From the NCBI GenBank assembly GCA_025594325.1, contig JANHCV010000009.1, positions 1,116,001-1,180,000 on the forward strand: a stretch of 64,000 bases of DNA, in the 5' to 3' direction. The notes under the pieces are model-generated. The model searched no databases and was not told the origin of the DNA. It saw only the letters and a program-made list of their open reading frames with translations. Positions 1 to 12,100 of the stretch are shown here, one piece after another (within the stretch, counting starts at the first letter, position 1; the number at the start of each line of letters is the position of its first letter). The position numbers and the translations under genes were made by a program. Source of the stretch: Blastocladiella emersonii ATCC 22665. Taxonomy: Eukaryota > Blastocladiomycota > Blastocladiomycetes > Blastocladiales > Blastocladiaceae.

Positions 1-397
1 TTGGTCGGTTTCGACGGGTGTCTCGTGAGCACGTACCCGATGAGCACGCTCAGCGCGCCCAGCGGCGTCACCAGGATCGCCGGCGCGTACGTGTACGCCG
101 CAAAGTTGGCCGCCTCGCCGCACACCACTACACGCACACCCGACCCGTTAGCACACTCGACCCACCCGCAACCCCGCAAAGAAACGTACTGGTCATCATG
201 CCGAGCCACCACTTGGGGTTCTTGAGGTAGCTGTGCGAGTCGCCGGCGGACCCGCCGCCGCGCGAGTGCCGCGCCGCGTCCGTGAGCCCGACCTTGGTCA
301 GCACGAACGACGACCCGATCAGCAGCGCCGACAGGATCGCGAGCGTCAGCCCAATGTACTTTTCGTGCGCCGCCGTGGTCCCGGTTTCTGTTGACAT
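1..397 (-). CDS. NIPA-like magnesium transporter, 5' part (runs off window)
   Basis: Multi-pass membrane protein of the NIPA/DUF803 family, which moves Mg2+ across plasma or endosomal membranes. Exon 1 (190-397) starts [16 protein letters not shown] and has a first membrane helix ([20 protein letters not shown]). Exon 2 (up to 127) carries the family signature GEAANFAAY followed by [17 protein letters not shown]. The intron is 128-189 (GTACGT..TAG); joining restores [16 protein letters not shown], typical of NIPA proteins. A GTACGT near position 20 may be the next donor. The rest of the gene lies before base 1. Family call is secure; transport substrate is inferred from the family. Confidence 0.85.
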
Positions 398-1056
398 GGT
401 GGCGATGTGTGCGCGAAGAGAGAGTGTCGCGGGAGGGAGGGAGGGTTACAAAACGAGTCGAGTCCAAAGTCGCTACTGGGCCCAGTTCCGGGAGCCACGA
501 TTCATGTGCAGGGGGTTATCTTCTACTAGTAGTGCGTTGCAGAGTCGGCTGCATCAGGTTGCGAAGAGGAAGCGAGAGCGCGGACGTGGAATTCGAGGAC
601 GAGAAGGGCAGGTGGGTGGCTTTTCCGCGCGCGCGCGGCGACGCGTCTCGCACCGCGAACACGTACACATTCACCCGCCGGGTGTCAGAATGTCTCCAAG
701 TCGCCCCTCGGCCTCGCGCGTGTCGCCCGAGCTCAGACTTCGACCGTGGCCACTGATCCGTCGGTACAGATATCCACCTGGCAGGCCCACCTTGGCTGCC
801 GAGGAAATCGATGGCTCGCAGCGAGAAAACACGCGCCGCGGCGCGTCTCGCAGCAACGAAACGCGACGCGACGCGTGGTCACCTGAGCGCGTGACCATGG
901 GTGATGTCACCGCGCGGGTCGGCCGGCAACGCGTTCCGCTCTTCTCGCGCGTGCTTCAAGAGCTCCGCGTGGGGCGCTCTTGTCGCCACCGCCGTCGATC
1001 CTCTCTCTCGCAAGACGACGGAACGAAACCGAATGAATTGCTGCATGCACTAAGAA
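398..1056. other. Divergent intergenic/promoter interval
   Basis: Lies between the divergent NIPA-like (-) and citrate-synthase-like (+) genes, so probably holds both promoters. No gene is supported; the open frames here have no recognisable protein. It contains ACGCGTCTCG at 641-650 and a related cluster of ACGCG motifs at 841-877. Confidence 0.6.
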
Positions 1057-3208
1057 ATGGCGACCGAGACCCAAACCGCGACCGCGTCCCTCACGCTCAC
1101 CAACAAGGCGACGGGGCAGGCCGTGACGGTCCCGATTGACCCGACGCACAACGTCGTGGTCGCCGCCCACATCAAGCCACTGCTCGTCACCCCCGAGAAT
1201 CCGCCGCCCGCGTCCGAGGCGGATAAGGTCGGGCTCATGTTCTACGGTCCGCTGCTTACCGCGCCCGCAACCGCTCCACGGACCGCACCCTAACCACCGC
1301 ACCACGAAAACAGACGCCGGGTTCACCAACACGGTGGCGTGCCGGTCCAAGATCTCCGAGGTGGGCGGGCAGACGGGCGGGCTGACGTACCGCGGGTATG
1401 CGATCGAGGACCTGACGGCGCACGCGAGCTTCACCGAGGTGGCGTACCTGCTCATCTACGGCGAGCTGCCGAACCGCGCCCAGTTCGACAAGTGGCAGCG
1501 CCAGCTGCTGCGCCACACGTACCTGCACCGCGAGCTCGAGCGCCAGCTGCAGACGTTCCGCTGGGACTCGCACCCGATGGGCATGCTGATCGCCGGCCTC
1601 GCCTCGCTCTCCACCTTTCACCCGGAGGCCAACCCGGCGCTCGTCGGCGACGCCCTCTACGTGTCCGGCCCGCGCGAGCAGTACCTCGAGTACTACAAGG
1701 TCGGTACGCTGCAGTCCGCGGCCCCGTCGCCCGCCGAGGTCCGCGACTACGTCCGCACCAAGCAGGTCTACCGCATCCTCGGCAAGCTGCCCACCATCGC
1801 CGCCAACGTGTACCGCCACCGCGAGGGCCGCCCCTACAACCACCCGATGCCGAACCCGCGCAGCTACACGGAGAATTTCCTGTACATGATCGACCGCCTC
1901 AACGAGGACGACTACGTGCCCGACCCGGAGCTCGTGGCGGTCCTCGACAAGGCCTTCATCCTGCTCGCCGAGCACGGGTCGTCGTGCTCGACCATCGCCA
2001 TGCGCCACCTCATCTCGTCGGGCGTCGACCCCTTCACCGCGCTGTCGGGCGCCTGCGGCACGCTGTTCGGCGAGCGCAAGGCGTCCGAGGTCGTGCGCAT
2101 GCTCGAGGAGATCGGGTCCGTCGAAAAGATCGACGCGTACCTGACCGCCGTCAAGCGCAAGAAGTCGATTGTCCCGACCGTCTCGCGCGCGACCACCGCG
2201 GTCCCGACCTTCGAGTCGCCCCGCGGCATCCCCGCGCCCTCGGGCCCAACGCTCCTGCAGGGGTTCGGCCACCGCGTCGTCAAGGGCACCGACCCGCGCG
2301 TCAAGCTCATGAAGGACCTGACGCTGCAGACGTTCAAGCACATCCACGGCGCCGACCCGTACTCCCCCTCCAACCACCTCGTGTACCTGGCGCTCGAGCT
2401 CGAGTCCCGCGCGCTCGCCGACGAGTACTTTGCGTCGCGCAAGCTCGGCGTCAACATCGACTACTGGACCGCGATCCTCCTGCACACGTTCGGGTTCCCG
2501 AAAGACATGTTCGCGGTGCTCCTGGCCATCCCGCGCAGCGTCGGGTACCTCGCCCACGCGCTCGAGTCCGTCGACGACAAGGAGTACAAGATCTTCCGCC
2601 CGCGCCAGGTGTACCACGGCGACACCCTGCGCGCGTACGTGCCCCTGCACGAGCGCGCCACGGGGGACGCCGAGTCGGTACACGACGCCCTCGCCGCCGT
2701 CTCGGTCCGGTCCAACCCCGCGGCGCAGCTCCGCCGGTCCCTCAACGAGGCCACCACGCTCCGCGAGGTCAACGCCCTCATCGAGCAGACCCGCGCGTCG
2801 ATTACCCAGATCACCCAGGACCTCAGCGGCGCGCTCGAGGCCACGGGCGGCGACCGCGCTGTCTCGCCTCCTTCGCCCGCGCCTGCTGGGTCCGCGTCGC
2901 CGCCCGGCAGCAACCGCCCGACGCCGCGCCTCCTCCGCCGCCTGCTGTCGACGCTGCAGCGGCCCGCTCAACCCGCCGCCGCGGCGATCCCCGAACCCGC
3001 GTCGCCGACGGGCAGCGCCCGCAACCTGATGCCCGAGGAGCAGGTGTCGCAGCTCGAGAACCTGCCCGAGCGGCTCAACGCGAGCCAGGCCGAGCTCCGC
3101 GAGCTGCTCGACGTGCAGCGCGAGCTGCTCAAGATGCAGGCCAATCTCAAGGCCGGACAGCATATCTCGGACTCGGTCGATCTCGCGGCGTTCGAGCGGC
3201 TCAAGTAG
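1057..3208 (+). CDS. Citrate synthase family protein, divergent active site, C-terminal extension
   Basis: Two exons, 1057-1246 and 1314-3208, joined across a 67-bp intron (branch CTAAC, acceptor CAG), restore GLMFYDAGFTNT, the type II (GltA-like) citrate synthase start; about 694 aa. Visible family motifs: LTYRGYAIEDL, substrate loop EHGSSCST (residue equivalent to pig His238), GFGHRVVKGTDPR (His320 equivalent), NIDYW (Asp375 equivalent) and RPRQVYHG. The block that normally reads P-x-H-G-x-A-N is replaced by LFGERKASEVV, so the catalytic His274 (pig) / His264 (E. coli) is absent. Residues from about 525 on are an extra Pro/Ser-rich and then coiled-coil-like tail not found in usual 430-470 aa enzymes. 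It may be a pseudoenzyme or have altered chemistry; no targeting signal was recognised. Confidence 0.85.
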
Positions 3209-3285
3209 AGGCGGTGTTGGTGATGGAGATACAGTTTTGATTGATGTACAGACGCGCTGTGACTTGCTGCACTCGACGGCGAACC

Positions 3286-4128
3286 ATGAGCTCTCATGTC
3301 GTGTACCAAGCGGGCACCGAGCCGCGGTGCCTCGTCGTCCTCCCGGGCCTCCTCACGTCCGCGCGCGCGTCGGCCAAGATCCAGCGGCTCGAGCTCGAGG
3401 CCGTCAAGCGTACGCCTCTCCGCCCTTCGGCGCACCGCCATCCATCCCTCACCACGCGAGCGCGCGTAGGCAACTGGCACTTCCTGACCCTCGACTACTA
3501 CGGGTGCTTCACGCACGCCGGGTCGCTGTGGTCCGGCGTCCGCCGCGTCTCGCGCGCGCCTGACGGGATCTCGATTGACCGCTGGGCCGACGACATCGTG
3601 GACGCGTTCCAAGCACTCCCGGTCACGCGCGAGATGGAACTCACGGTCGTCGGGCTCTCCATGGGGTTCAGCCTGTACCTGACCGCGGCGCCGCGGATCT
3701 GGTCCGGGCGCGACCGCGCGGCGGCGGGCGTGCACCTCGTGGGCGTCGGCGCGTCGCCCGACCCGCGGGCGCGGTGGCGGGCATGCGAACGCGGGGATGA
3801 CGACGGGTACGTTGTGGTCCCGTCCGAGTACGCGCCCGGCGGGGAAGGGTTTCCGCTGCCGAGGTCGCTCGTCGCGGGGGCGTGGACCGCGGAACGGGTG
3901 GCGGAGGGAGCGCCGAGGCACCGGGTCACGCTGGTCCATGGCGATGCGGACGCGACGGTGGCGTTGGAACGGGCGAGAGAGGAGCTGCCGCGCGGGGTCG
4001 CGGGGGTGCTCGGCGAGGAAGTGGGGGCGGGGTGCGGGTGGGTCGTGGTGCCGCGCGGCGACCATCGGCTGAGCAAGAAGGAAGAGCTCGATGTGCTCTG
4101 CCGCGTCGTCTTTCAAGATGAAGAGTGA
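3286..4128 (+). CDS. Alpha/beta hydrolase
   Basis: Two exons (3286-3409, 3470-4128) around a 60-bp intron (GTACGC..TAG) give about 260 aa. The fold signature is visible: an early strand CLVVLPGLLTS, the nucleophile elbow GLSMG (G-x-S-x-G), an acidic residue in LVHGDADATV, and the catalytic histidine in PRGDHRLS near the end. The start is the ATG 77 bp after the citrate-synthase-like stop; an upstream in-frame ATG at 3241 is possible but lies in the short intergenic gap. Substrate unknown: could be an esterase, lipase or peptidase-like hydrolase. It ends 28 bp from the converging MFSD1-like gene. Confidence 0.75.
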   Translation: MSSHVVYQAGTEPRCLVVLPGLLTSARASAKIQRLELEAVKRTPLRPSAHRHPSLTTRARVGNWHFLTLDYYGCFTHAGSLWSGVRRVSRAPDGISIDRWADDIVDAFQALPVTREMELTVVGLSMGFSLYLTAAPRIWSGRDRAAAGVHLVGVGASPDPRARWRACERGDDDGYVVVPSEYAPGGEGFPLPRSLVAGAWTAERVAEGAPRHRVTLVHGDADATVALERAREELPRGVAGVLGEEVGAGCGWVVVPRGDHRLSKKEELDVLCRVVFQDEE

Positions 4129-4156
4129 TGTAAATATACAGATGGTTTGCTCAATC

Positions 4157-6026
4157 TCAGTACTCACACTCGCGGCGCTTGATAAACTTGCGGCGGTCCA
4201 TGAGCTTCCCGTGCGTCTCGTCCCACGCGTACAGGGCGACAGCACACACGACAGCCGTCGCGGACACGCCAACGAACAGGTACCCGGTCGAGTCAAAGTT
4301 CCCGCTCGAACTCATCAGCGCCGCGATCACCAGCGGGACCACCGCCAGCGACAGGTTGAGCGCCACGACCGTCGCGCCGTACGCCGTGCCCAGCAGGCGG
4401 CCGGGCACGAGCAGCGGGACGCACGTCCACAGGCTCCCCGAGTACGCGGCCGCGCCGAATCCCAACAAAAGGACGCCGACGAGGGGTGGGACCGAGGTCC
4501 AGAAGAGCAGGATGTGCGCGAGGAGGAGAAGGGAGGCGGAGAGCGGGAGCACGATGGCTGGGTTGTTGAGACGGTCGACAGCCGCGCCCAGGACGGGAGC
4601 GCCGATGGCCGTCACCAGGTCCGGAATGCCCATCAGCGTCCCCGCGCGCTGCAGGTCGTTCGGGTACCACCGCGCCTGCATGACTACGGATGAGGGAGCG
4701 GACGGCGTTAGCGTGTGCTCGTCAAGTGGCGGAGCGAGGGCAGAACGCACAGTCGGACGCAATGTGCACGAACGGCGCGACCGACGCCGCGAGGAACACG
4801 GTGAGCGCGACGAGGATCCAGAATGCGACGGGGAACGGCATTGCGGCGCGGAGGCATCCGACGGCCTTATCGCTCGCCTCCTCGTCCTCGTCGTCGTCGC
4901 TATCGCGCACAGTCACGCGGTCGCCGTCGCCCATGAGCGGCCGCGCATTGATCAGCGTGTCGGCCTCGGTCCCGACCACCGTATCGGCGACGACCGACGG
5001 GGCCGTCGTGGCCCGCTGCTTGAACGCGTCCGTCGTCGTCGACGCCGCGACCGTCGAGCCGTCCGTCACCTCGGTCGGGACCGCGGCGGCGGCAGCGGCC
5101 GGTACCACGTCGGCGGACGCCGATGCGGCAACAATCGAGCTCGGGTCCAGCAGCGACTCGACGTCGACCTCGGGCAGCGCCTCGTCCGACTCGGGCATCG
5201 CGCCGGCGTGCACGCGGCGCGCGTCCGTGTCGTAGCGGCACAGCACGATAGCCGCGACGAGCGACGCGAGGCACAGGGCCATCCCCAGAGCCGCAGCGGC
5301 GCCCGGCCCGCGGGTCCACAGCGCGAATCCCTCGAGTTCCGTGAGCACCGCGCTGCCCTGGGTCAGCTCCGAGAGCCGCGGCGAGATGGACGTCTGCGCG
5401 GACCCCGACACGCGGCACGCCATGACGAGGACGCCGATGCACAGCGACAGGTGCCGCGTGTCCTGGAAGTAGATGGTGCCGACCATGGTCGCGGCGATGT
5501 CGAGGGCCTCGCCGCCGAACCCGCTGAGCACGCGCGCGACGAGCAAGGTGGGGAACGATTTCTCGCCCGTGCCCGCCCAGTACAGCGCGTTGGCGACGAA
5601 GATGGTCGACGCGAAGACCAGGATCATGCGGTGCGTGCCGAACCGGTCGCACAGGTACCCCGCGATGACCGGCAGAACGAGGTTCGGGACCGAGTACACC
5701 GTGTACAGGATGTTCAGCTGCCACTGCCACGCCTCGAACGTCGCGCCCAGCAGCTCGCGCAGCTGTGAGCTCAGGGACTAGACACATGCGCGAGAGTCAC
5801 CCGTTCGGGGACGCTGTGATCAGAATGCTGATCCGACGAACGAGGCGGCTCGGAAAAACGCCAATGGGCTGGCGTAGCGCAACGCGAGACGTACCCCGGG
5901 CAGGTCGATGCAGTAAAAGTTGCCGACGAGCATCGCCGCGCACAGGAACAGCACGACGCCGTGCGCCAGCGTCAGGTCGCGCCCGACGCGCGGCGTGAGG
6001 GTCGGCGATGGGCCTCCTGCGGTCAT
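4157..6026 (-). CDS. MFSD1-like major facilitator transporter, copy 1
   Basis: Three exons: 5895-6026, 4751-5777 and 4157-4683, with introns 5778-5894 and 4684-4750; about 561 aa. Twelve-helix MFS protein most like the MFSD1 (lysosomal) branch: after the first helix comes LYTVYSVPNLVLPVIAG, then GYLCDRFGTHR, LSGFGGEALDIAATM, and in the C-half AAYSGSLWTCVPLLVP and LNLSLAVVPL. A Ser/Asp/Glu-rich cytoplasmic loop of roughly 120 residues separates the halves. The copy at 37460-39138 has the same exon layout and intron phases. Substrate unknown; MFSD1 in animals exports dipeptides from lysosomes. Confidence 0.8.
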
Positions 6027-6239
6027 GGCTTCGAGGGATGGGTTGTTCGTGATGCGTTCCAGACGACGTCGGCGGGTCCCTGCTTCTTTTTGTAGACGCG
6101 CGACGCCAGGGACGGCAGGGGCGAGCGAGGCCGCGCCTGTCCGCGACCCGGCGGAGTCACGGCTCGCGTGACCGCGACGTGAGACGTGCGTCGTGCTTGT
6201 TCATGTGGCGCCGCGGCTTGCCGCAGGTCGGTCCGATGG

Positions 6240-7200
6240 CCAAGCCGATGACATCGACATCGACAGTTCATGAGCTTGTTGCTAATTTTTACGTCGGGCA
6301 CCTGAAGGCCGTTCCAGCGGCTCGGCGTGAGGACTTGAGTCCGCCGCAGCGCTCGCCAACTCACGTCACGTGTTTTTCGAACGCGTCTCGCGTCTGTCTC
6401 GTGCCTGCTCGGGCAATGAAGTGGCCGACGCGCTCGCCAACGAGGGCGCCGCCGCGCATCTACCGCCGTGGATCGCGGCCGCTGTTCGTGTGCATCCAGA
6501 CGCATCCTTCACAGTGCACCGGCGCGGCTGCGACCTCAACTCGGACCCGAGGCGCGCTCTCCGCCGCTTGCACGGCGCGCGACACGACTCGCTGCTCGCC
6601 TTGATCGCGGCCGCTGGTATCGCGCCCGCGCCCGTCAACGTCCCAGCCCTCACCACCGCGCTTCGGGGCGGCCCGCGCCGCGCCCGCCCGAGCGAGCCCC
6701 TCGCTGTGAACTCGCTCCTGAGCTTCAATTCAAGCTCCGCGCACTCACGGGGCAGCTGCCGACCCGCGCCCATCTACACCAGTTCTGCGCGCACCGCTAC
6801 GAGTTGCCCAGCTGTGCCGAATGCCTCAAGACTGGTGTCAAGGTCGCCGACACACAGACGCACGCGTTCGCGTGCCCCGCTTCGCATGCTCTCGTCCCCC
6901 CGCGGCGCTCAACGACCCCGCTTCCCGCATTGGCAACGCCTCTTTCGCGGCGGCCTCGGATCCAGCGTCGCCGGCTCGCTCGCCAAGCAGCTACTCAACC
7001 CGAACCGCATCAAACGCGACGCGGCCGCCGTCGTGGACGCGCCGCTCGTCGCGCGGTTCAAGCACATGTACGGCCACCTGCGCGAGCTCATCAACCCACG
7101 TCTCGCGCTCCCCGCCACGACGGCCATCGCCTCGAACGCCTTTCAGGAGTACTCGTTCAAAGTCGAAGATCGATGTCAGGTTAGTCGACGCGCGTATCTC
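6240..7200 (+). mobile_element. LINE (non-LTR retrotransposon) 3' relic
   Basis: Decayed coding sequence in more than one frame. At about 6405-6450 the frame reads SGNEVADALANEGA, the end of an RNase H domain as found in LINE polyproteins (usual form GNE-x-AD-x-LA). About 300 bp later, in another frame, comes FKLRALTGQLPTRAHL and then C-A-E-C...H-A-F-A-C-P, the terminal zinc-knuckle pattern of many non-LTR elements. The frame change and lack of the reverse transcriptase mark it as a truncated, inactive copy. No poly-A tail or target duplication was recognised. Confidence 0.6.
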
Positions 7201-7218
7201 GCGACGGTTACTGTCTAG

Positions 7219-7708
7219 CAGGGGGGTGGTGGCGCAGAAGTGGGAGACATCGGCGCGCCCTCGCTCCAGCTCGCCGCTCACCTCGAAACCGACTCAACAG
7301 GTCGTCGAGTCGTAAAAGTATTATTGGAACTTTAATTAGGAACAGTGGAAACTAATGCATAAGTTGGAGCGCTATAACTCGAATTGGACTAGAGAGCAGG
7401 AAGCGGAGGTCGGAGCGGTCGGTCGGTGACGCGTCTCCCACTGCTGCGCCACCACCCCGCTGCGCCACCCGCTGTGCCACCGCCGTCCAGTCCGGACCTT
7501 CGTTTGGCCGAGTCGAGCTGGCCGTGGAGTCGGAGGAACAAAGACGTCCGAGCTGGGGCTTTACCACCTTGAGCCGTCGCTGGGAGAGTCGTAAAGGCGG
7601 AGGTCGGGGGACGGATATCGGAGAATGTAATGACAGGGAGCTGGAGAACCGGAGGTCGGAGCAAGAAGAGAGTAGTATCAGAATTTTTATTAGGTAGAGT
7701 AAAAGCCA
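7219..7708. repeat. Degenerate GGAGGTCGG-type repeats, no gene seen
   Basis: Between the LINE relic and the ankyrin-like pseudogene. The motif GGAGGTCGG or a close form recurs near 7405, 7590, 7648 and 7725. Open frames on the minus strand here have no recognisable protein. Nothing else supported. Confidence 0.35.
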
Positions 7709-8858
7709 TTGCCGGAAGTTGGAGAGGTCGGAGCTACAGCCAGAGTCGGAGAACTCGAGGTTGAGGCGCTTGACTGGTGGCGCGACAAGGCGAGCGCCCC
7801 GTTTCCGCTCACCAAGCACGAGTATTGTGTCAACTGGATCAGCTATACTGGCAAGCTCAATACGCTGCGGTGGTGGAAAACGAACTTTCCCACGCAACTC
7901 CGTTATGACGAGTCGGCGCTGAACGTGGCATCAACAACTGGGCACGTCGCAGTGGTCCATTGGTGGATCTTCGAGTCTGGACTTGAGCTCAAGTATACCA
8001 ACGAGGCGCTCGACCGCGCGTGTGCGTACGGGCACCTGGAAGTTGTTGCGGCATGGTTCGAGTCCGCGTTCGAACTCAAGTACTCGTCTGCTGCGTTCCT
8101 GGCAACGGCGCGGAACGCCGACAAGCTGATCGAGATTCTCAAGCACTGGCAGCTCTCTGGGCAGCCGATCCTGTCCTGGCGGCGGGCACATTGACGACGA
8201 AACCAGACTCGTCAAAGCGGCGTCCAAGCACCGCCGGCTTCGCGTTCTTGGTGATCTGTTTGCCGATCCGCCGCCGCGGCTGGTTACGGTCCTCCGCGAG
8301 CTTGTTTTTGAAGCGATGCGCCGTGGCCGCATCCAAGTGCTCAAGACCTGGCTCCGCTTCGCGCCCCACGATCTCACCTATGACTGGCAAGAGCATAACT
8401 GGGCCGCCGATCATGGCAAGGACAGCACTTGATTGGTGGGACAAAATGGCGAGTCCCAAGTTCCCTTTGGCGCATTACCGGCCGGGCATTGACTGGATCA
8501 GCAGCAACGGGCTAGTCAACGTGCTTCAGTGGTGGAAAACACGCTACCCCAAGACCTTCCAGTACTCGGACGCTGCTCTCGACATGGCATGTTCCTCTGG
8601 ACACATCGGGGTGATTCGATGGTGGCTCCTCTCATCAGGGCTTCCGCTCAAGTACTCGTCCAAGGCATTTTTCACTACCTGAACCGGAACACAGACTCGC
8701 TGGTCGATATTCTCGAGCTCTGGCAGCAATCCGGGCAGCCGATCCTATACACGTCACAGGCGCTCGAGTCGGCGCGCCGTCATCGTGCGGGACGGGTTGT
8801 AAGGTGGTGGCAAGCGAGCGGATTGATCAATAGAACAGCGGCGGCCGCTTGTGAATAA
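7709..8858 (+). pseudogene. Broken ankyrin-like 'WW' repeat gene
   Basis: A run of ankyrin-like repeats of the kind ALDxACxxGHxxVxxWW...GLxLKYS. Unit blocks seen: LRWWKTNFPTQLRYDESAL, ASTTGHVAVVHWW, ACAYGHLEVVAAW, then after a stop at 8194 a second array with ALDWWDKM, LQWWKTRYPKTF and ACSSGHIGVIRWW. The second array mirrors the first (AFLATARNADKLIEIL versus the shifted YLNRNTDSLVDIL), so it is an internal duplication. Reading frame changes near 8190, 8430 and 8675 break it, and the gaps do not look like introns. No start codon with context is evident; probably a remnant of a large repeat-protein family. Confidence 0.6.
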
Positions 8859-9147
8859 CAATACCCCTCTGATTAATCAAGCTCTCTCAGAGCATAAGGT
8901 TGTGTATGAAGCCGCGGCTCAAAAACGCTCCTGCCAAAGCGCCGTGCCTGATCATGATCGTCAACGCGATGTTCATCCGCACGTGACGGGCGAGGCTCAC
9001 GTCGACCGCCCTGCCTCTTCGCGCAGTCTGTTGCAGGTTCGCTTCTCGCTCTCAACTCCCCCACGAATTTGAAACGGCAAGTCAGTTGAGTCTCGAGTCA
9101 AGCACCGGGATGTTTATACACTCGTAAAACTCCGCGCCAATTAGCGC
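8859..9147. other. Intergenic, no gene seen
   Basis: AT-richer than its surroundings (TTAATCAAGC, AATAACAATA). It lies downstream of both the plus-strand ankyrin-like relic and the minus-strand DUF4470 gene, so it probably contains only 3' ends. Confidence 0.4.
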
Positions 9148-12100
9148 TCAGTCAAGTTCGACGATACGCGCGTCCAGTCCGTCATCGTCCACCTCGACCG
9201 CCGTGTCGCGCCGCTTTCCGCGGGCCGACGCGACCCCGAACGCCGCCGCGGCCGCGGCGAGCGTGGGCGTGGGCGGCGGCGGCGGGATCGTGACGTGGTA
9301 CTGGGTGCCGTGGACCGGGTAGATGGGCATGAGGTGGCACCGGCTGAGGTGCGGCTGGAGGTGCGAGAAGAAGTGCGCGTCGAGCCCGCAGTCGTTGAAG
9401 ACGCGCTGGTCGGGCGCGGCGCGCGCAATGTGGTCAAAGACGTTGATCAGGCACGAGATGCAGGTGACGGGGATCTCGATGTGCAGGACGCGCGACGCGG
9501 CGCTGCCCGCCCCGCGCACGCGCGGCAACTTGGTCGCGACCATGGACATCATCTCCTCGGACGCGCCCGGCGGCTTGGGCCGGTGGCTGCACCTCGGGGA
9601 CATGAGCGGGTGCGGCATGAAGCTGACGTCGAGGACGGGCGTGTGCGCGCGCGACGCGTCGGCCGGCGGGATCACGGCCATGCGGTTGAGCAGCAGCACG
9701 ACCGAGAGCATCGCGCGGCTCATGCCGGCGAGCGCAAACTCGACGACCCGCACGCCGCGCGCATACGCGTGGAACAGCCGCGCGATCGTGACGCGCAGGA
9801 ACCGCGCCTCTTCGTCGGGCGGCAGAGTCGGGATCGTGTCCTCGCGAAACGTGCGGATGTCGCCGCGGATCCCCTCGACGGCGGCAAACTCCTCGTCCTT
9901 GACAGCGTGCCGCAGTGCGAGAATTGCCGCGTGCTGGTCGGGCCGGCCCATCTTGCCCGCCGCGTACGTGTCCGAGTGGTCGGCGTTGCACGCGATGAGC
10001 GAAAAGTAGTAGCCGGCCTGGTCGAGAATGGGCGACAGGTCCTTGGCGAGGACGAGCTTGACGGTGCCCTGCCGCGGGTGCTGGGTGAGCGACTGGGTGA
10101 CGATGCGGCACGGCAGCATCATGGCCTGCATCTTCCCGCCGACGGTCAGCGCGACGCCGCCGTGCGTCAGCGCCGTCTCCTCCTCGCCCGCGCGAGCGAC
10201 GGGCGCTCGAGCATGAGCAGGCGGAAGCGTCAGCGTGAGCGTTATGGTGTCGGAGGTCTCGACGGCGCTGATGGCGGGCAGAAGCGGGCTCGCCGTCGGC
10301 AGGATCATGCCGTCGTTGTAGCACGCGAAGCGCGTGGCGACGGCGTACTTGGCGACGCTGCTGGTCACCTCGGTGCGCGAGCCGGCGGGCACCTTGGTCG
10401 CGGACACGGATGCGAGGGGTATCGGCTGCTCGTCCGTGGCCGCGAGATGCGCGGGGCCGTGGTCAAAGCGGACGCGAGCGTCGAGGTCGCCCGGGCAAGT
10501 CTCGACAATGAACCGCGGAGCGTACGCCGAGACCCGCACCTGGTCCACGTCGCCGCCGCCGTCACCAAAAGGCTCGACGGTGGGACTGCGGAACTGGTGG
10601 ACGGCAGACCCACACGCGATCTCGAGCACCATGGCGGACAGCGGGTTCACCTCGGCGGCCGAGCTGACGAGAGAGCGGTCGACGAGACCCTCGACGCGGT
10701 ACAGGCGCGTGTCGCCGGCCGTCTCGCCGACGCTGATCGAGAAGCCGTTGAGCTGAGCGTGGGCAAAGATCTCGGCGGTGGACGAGACAATCGAGGAGCT
10801 GGCCGAGATGGCCGACCACAGCTCGCGCACGTCGGGCCACGGCGTCGACGTGAGCTGTTTGGCGCCTGTGAAAGTCAAGCGACACGACGCGAACGCGAGG
10901 GCGAGGAGATCGGACAACAGGGCGCCGGGACCGCGCGGCGCAGCTACACGCTCGATTCGAATGCAACGTGAGATGCGCCCGCTCGAGGAAGCGCAATAAG
11001 AGAACGCACCAGGCAACCCGGTGAGAGCAGCGGCATTCGGACCGCACAACTCCTCGGCGAACTGCACGAGTGTGTCAATCAAGAAAGTTGACTCGCGCAG
11101 CGCAATCGACACGGTCGACGTGGCGAGCCGGTAGAAGGTAAACTCCTCGCGGCTGCGGCCGCCGCGGCGCATCACCTGGCTCGTGCTCCACGCGAGGCGC
11201 GACGCCTGCGTCGCCCAGTGACGGTCCGTGGGTCGCTCGAGCAGATTGACACCCAGCAGCGTCGGGAACGCGTCGAGCGGGAGCGCCGTGACGCGGCGCA
11301 GAAAGTCGAGGCGCGAACCGGCGATCAGGTAGACGTAGTCGGTAAAGGTGCGGATCACCGAGCGGCCCTGCTCCCAGTGGGTCGCGAGCAGCGGCGACGC
11401 GTGGACCAGCAGGTTGAGGAGGCCGCACGTGTCCATGAGGCTGCCCGTCTCAATCACGTTGAACCGCAGCTGCGTCGACTCGTGCTGGTTGCGGTGCCAA
11501 TGGAATTGCACCGGCTGCGGCGGATGGTCGAGCTGCGCGTGCGTCGTAAGCTTCTTCATGACGTCGACGGGATCCCCGGCGATGACGGCGATGCGGCACA
11601 TGAAGGCTGCGACGGGCGGCTCCGGCTGCTCCTTCCAGCGAGAGACGGGAATCAGCGGGCCGGGGTCGCGGCGGCGCTCGTGGCGACGGTCGCTGCAGGG
11701 ACCAAACGCCTCGAATAACGAGTCGACGTACGCGCAAAGCTCGCGCAGCATGCTGCCATTGACGTCGTCGAGCTCGACCTGGAACACGTTGAGCGGCGAA
11801 AAGGCGAACGGAGCCGAGAACGACAGCGTGCCGTCCGGCCCGGCGAGAAGCATGGTCAGGTTAACCTCGAGGTCGTCGCGGCCACAAGGCTCGTCCGTCC
11901 CAGTGAAGAGGAAAGCGCCGTCATTGAGGAGCAAGCGAAGGTCGCGCTCCAGCTTTACCTTCTGCGCGCCGCTGGGAAACTTGTCGCCGTAGGTGCGACG
12001 CGCGTTCGCCATGAAATCGTCAACGGTAATCTGTACGTGGTCGGGACCGTCGTCGTCACAACCACGTGCAAAGTGTGCGGTGCGCTCCTGGGAAAGCTTC

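Noticed and set aside
4179-5768. 529-codon plus-strand frame
   Set aside because: Antisense to the MFSD1-like gene, whose motifs and splice sites are clear.
9295-10971. 558-codon open frame on the plus strand
   Set aside because: Shadow of the DUF4470 gene on the other strand; high GC keeps antisense frames open, and its protein is Arg/Gly-rich with no domain.
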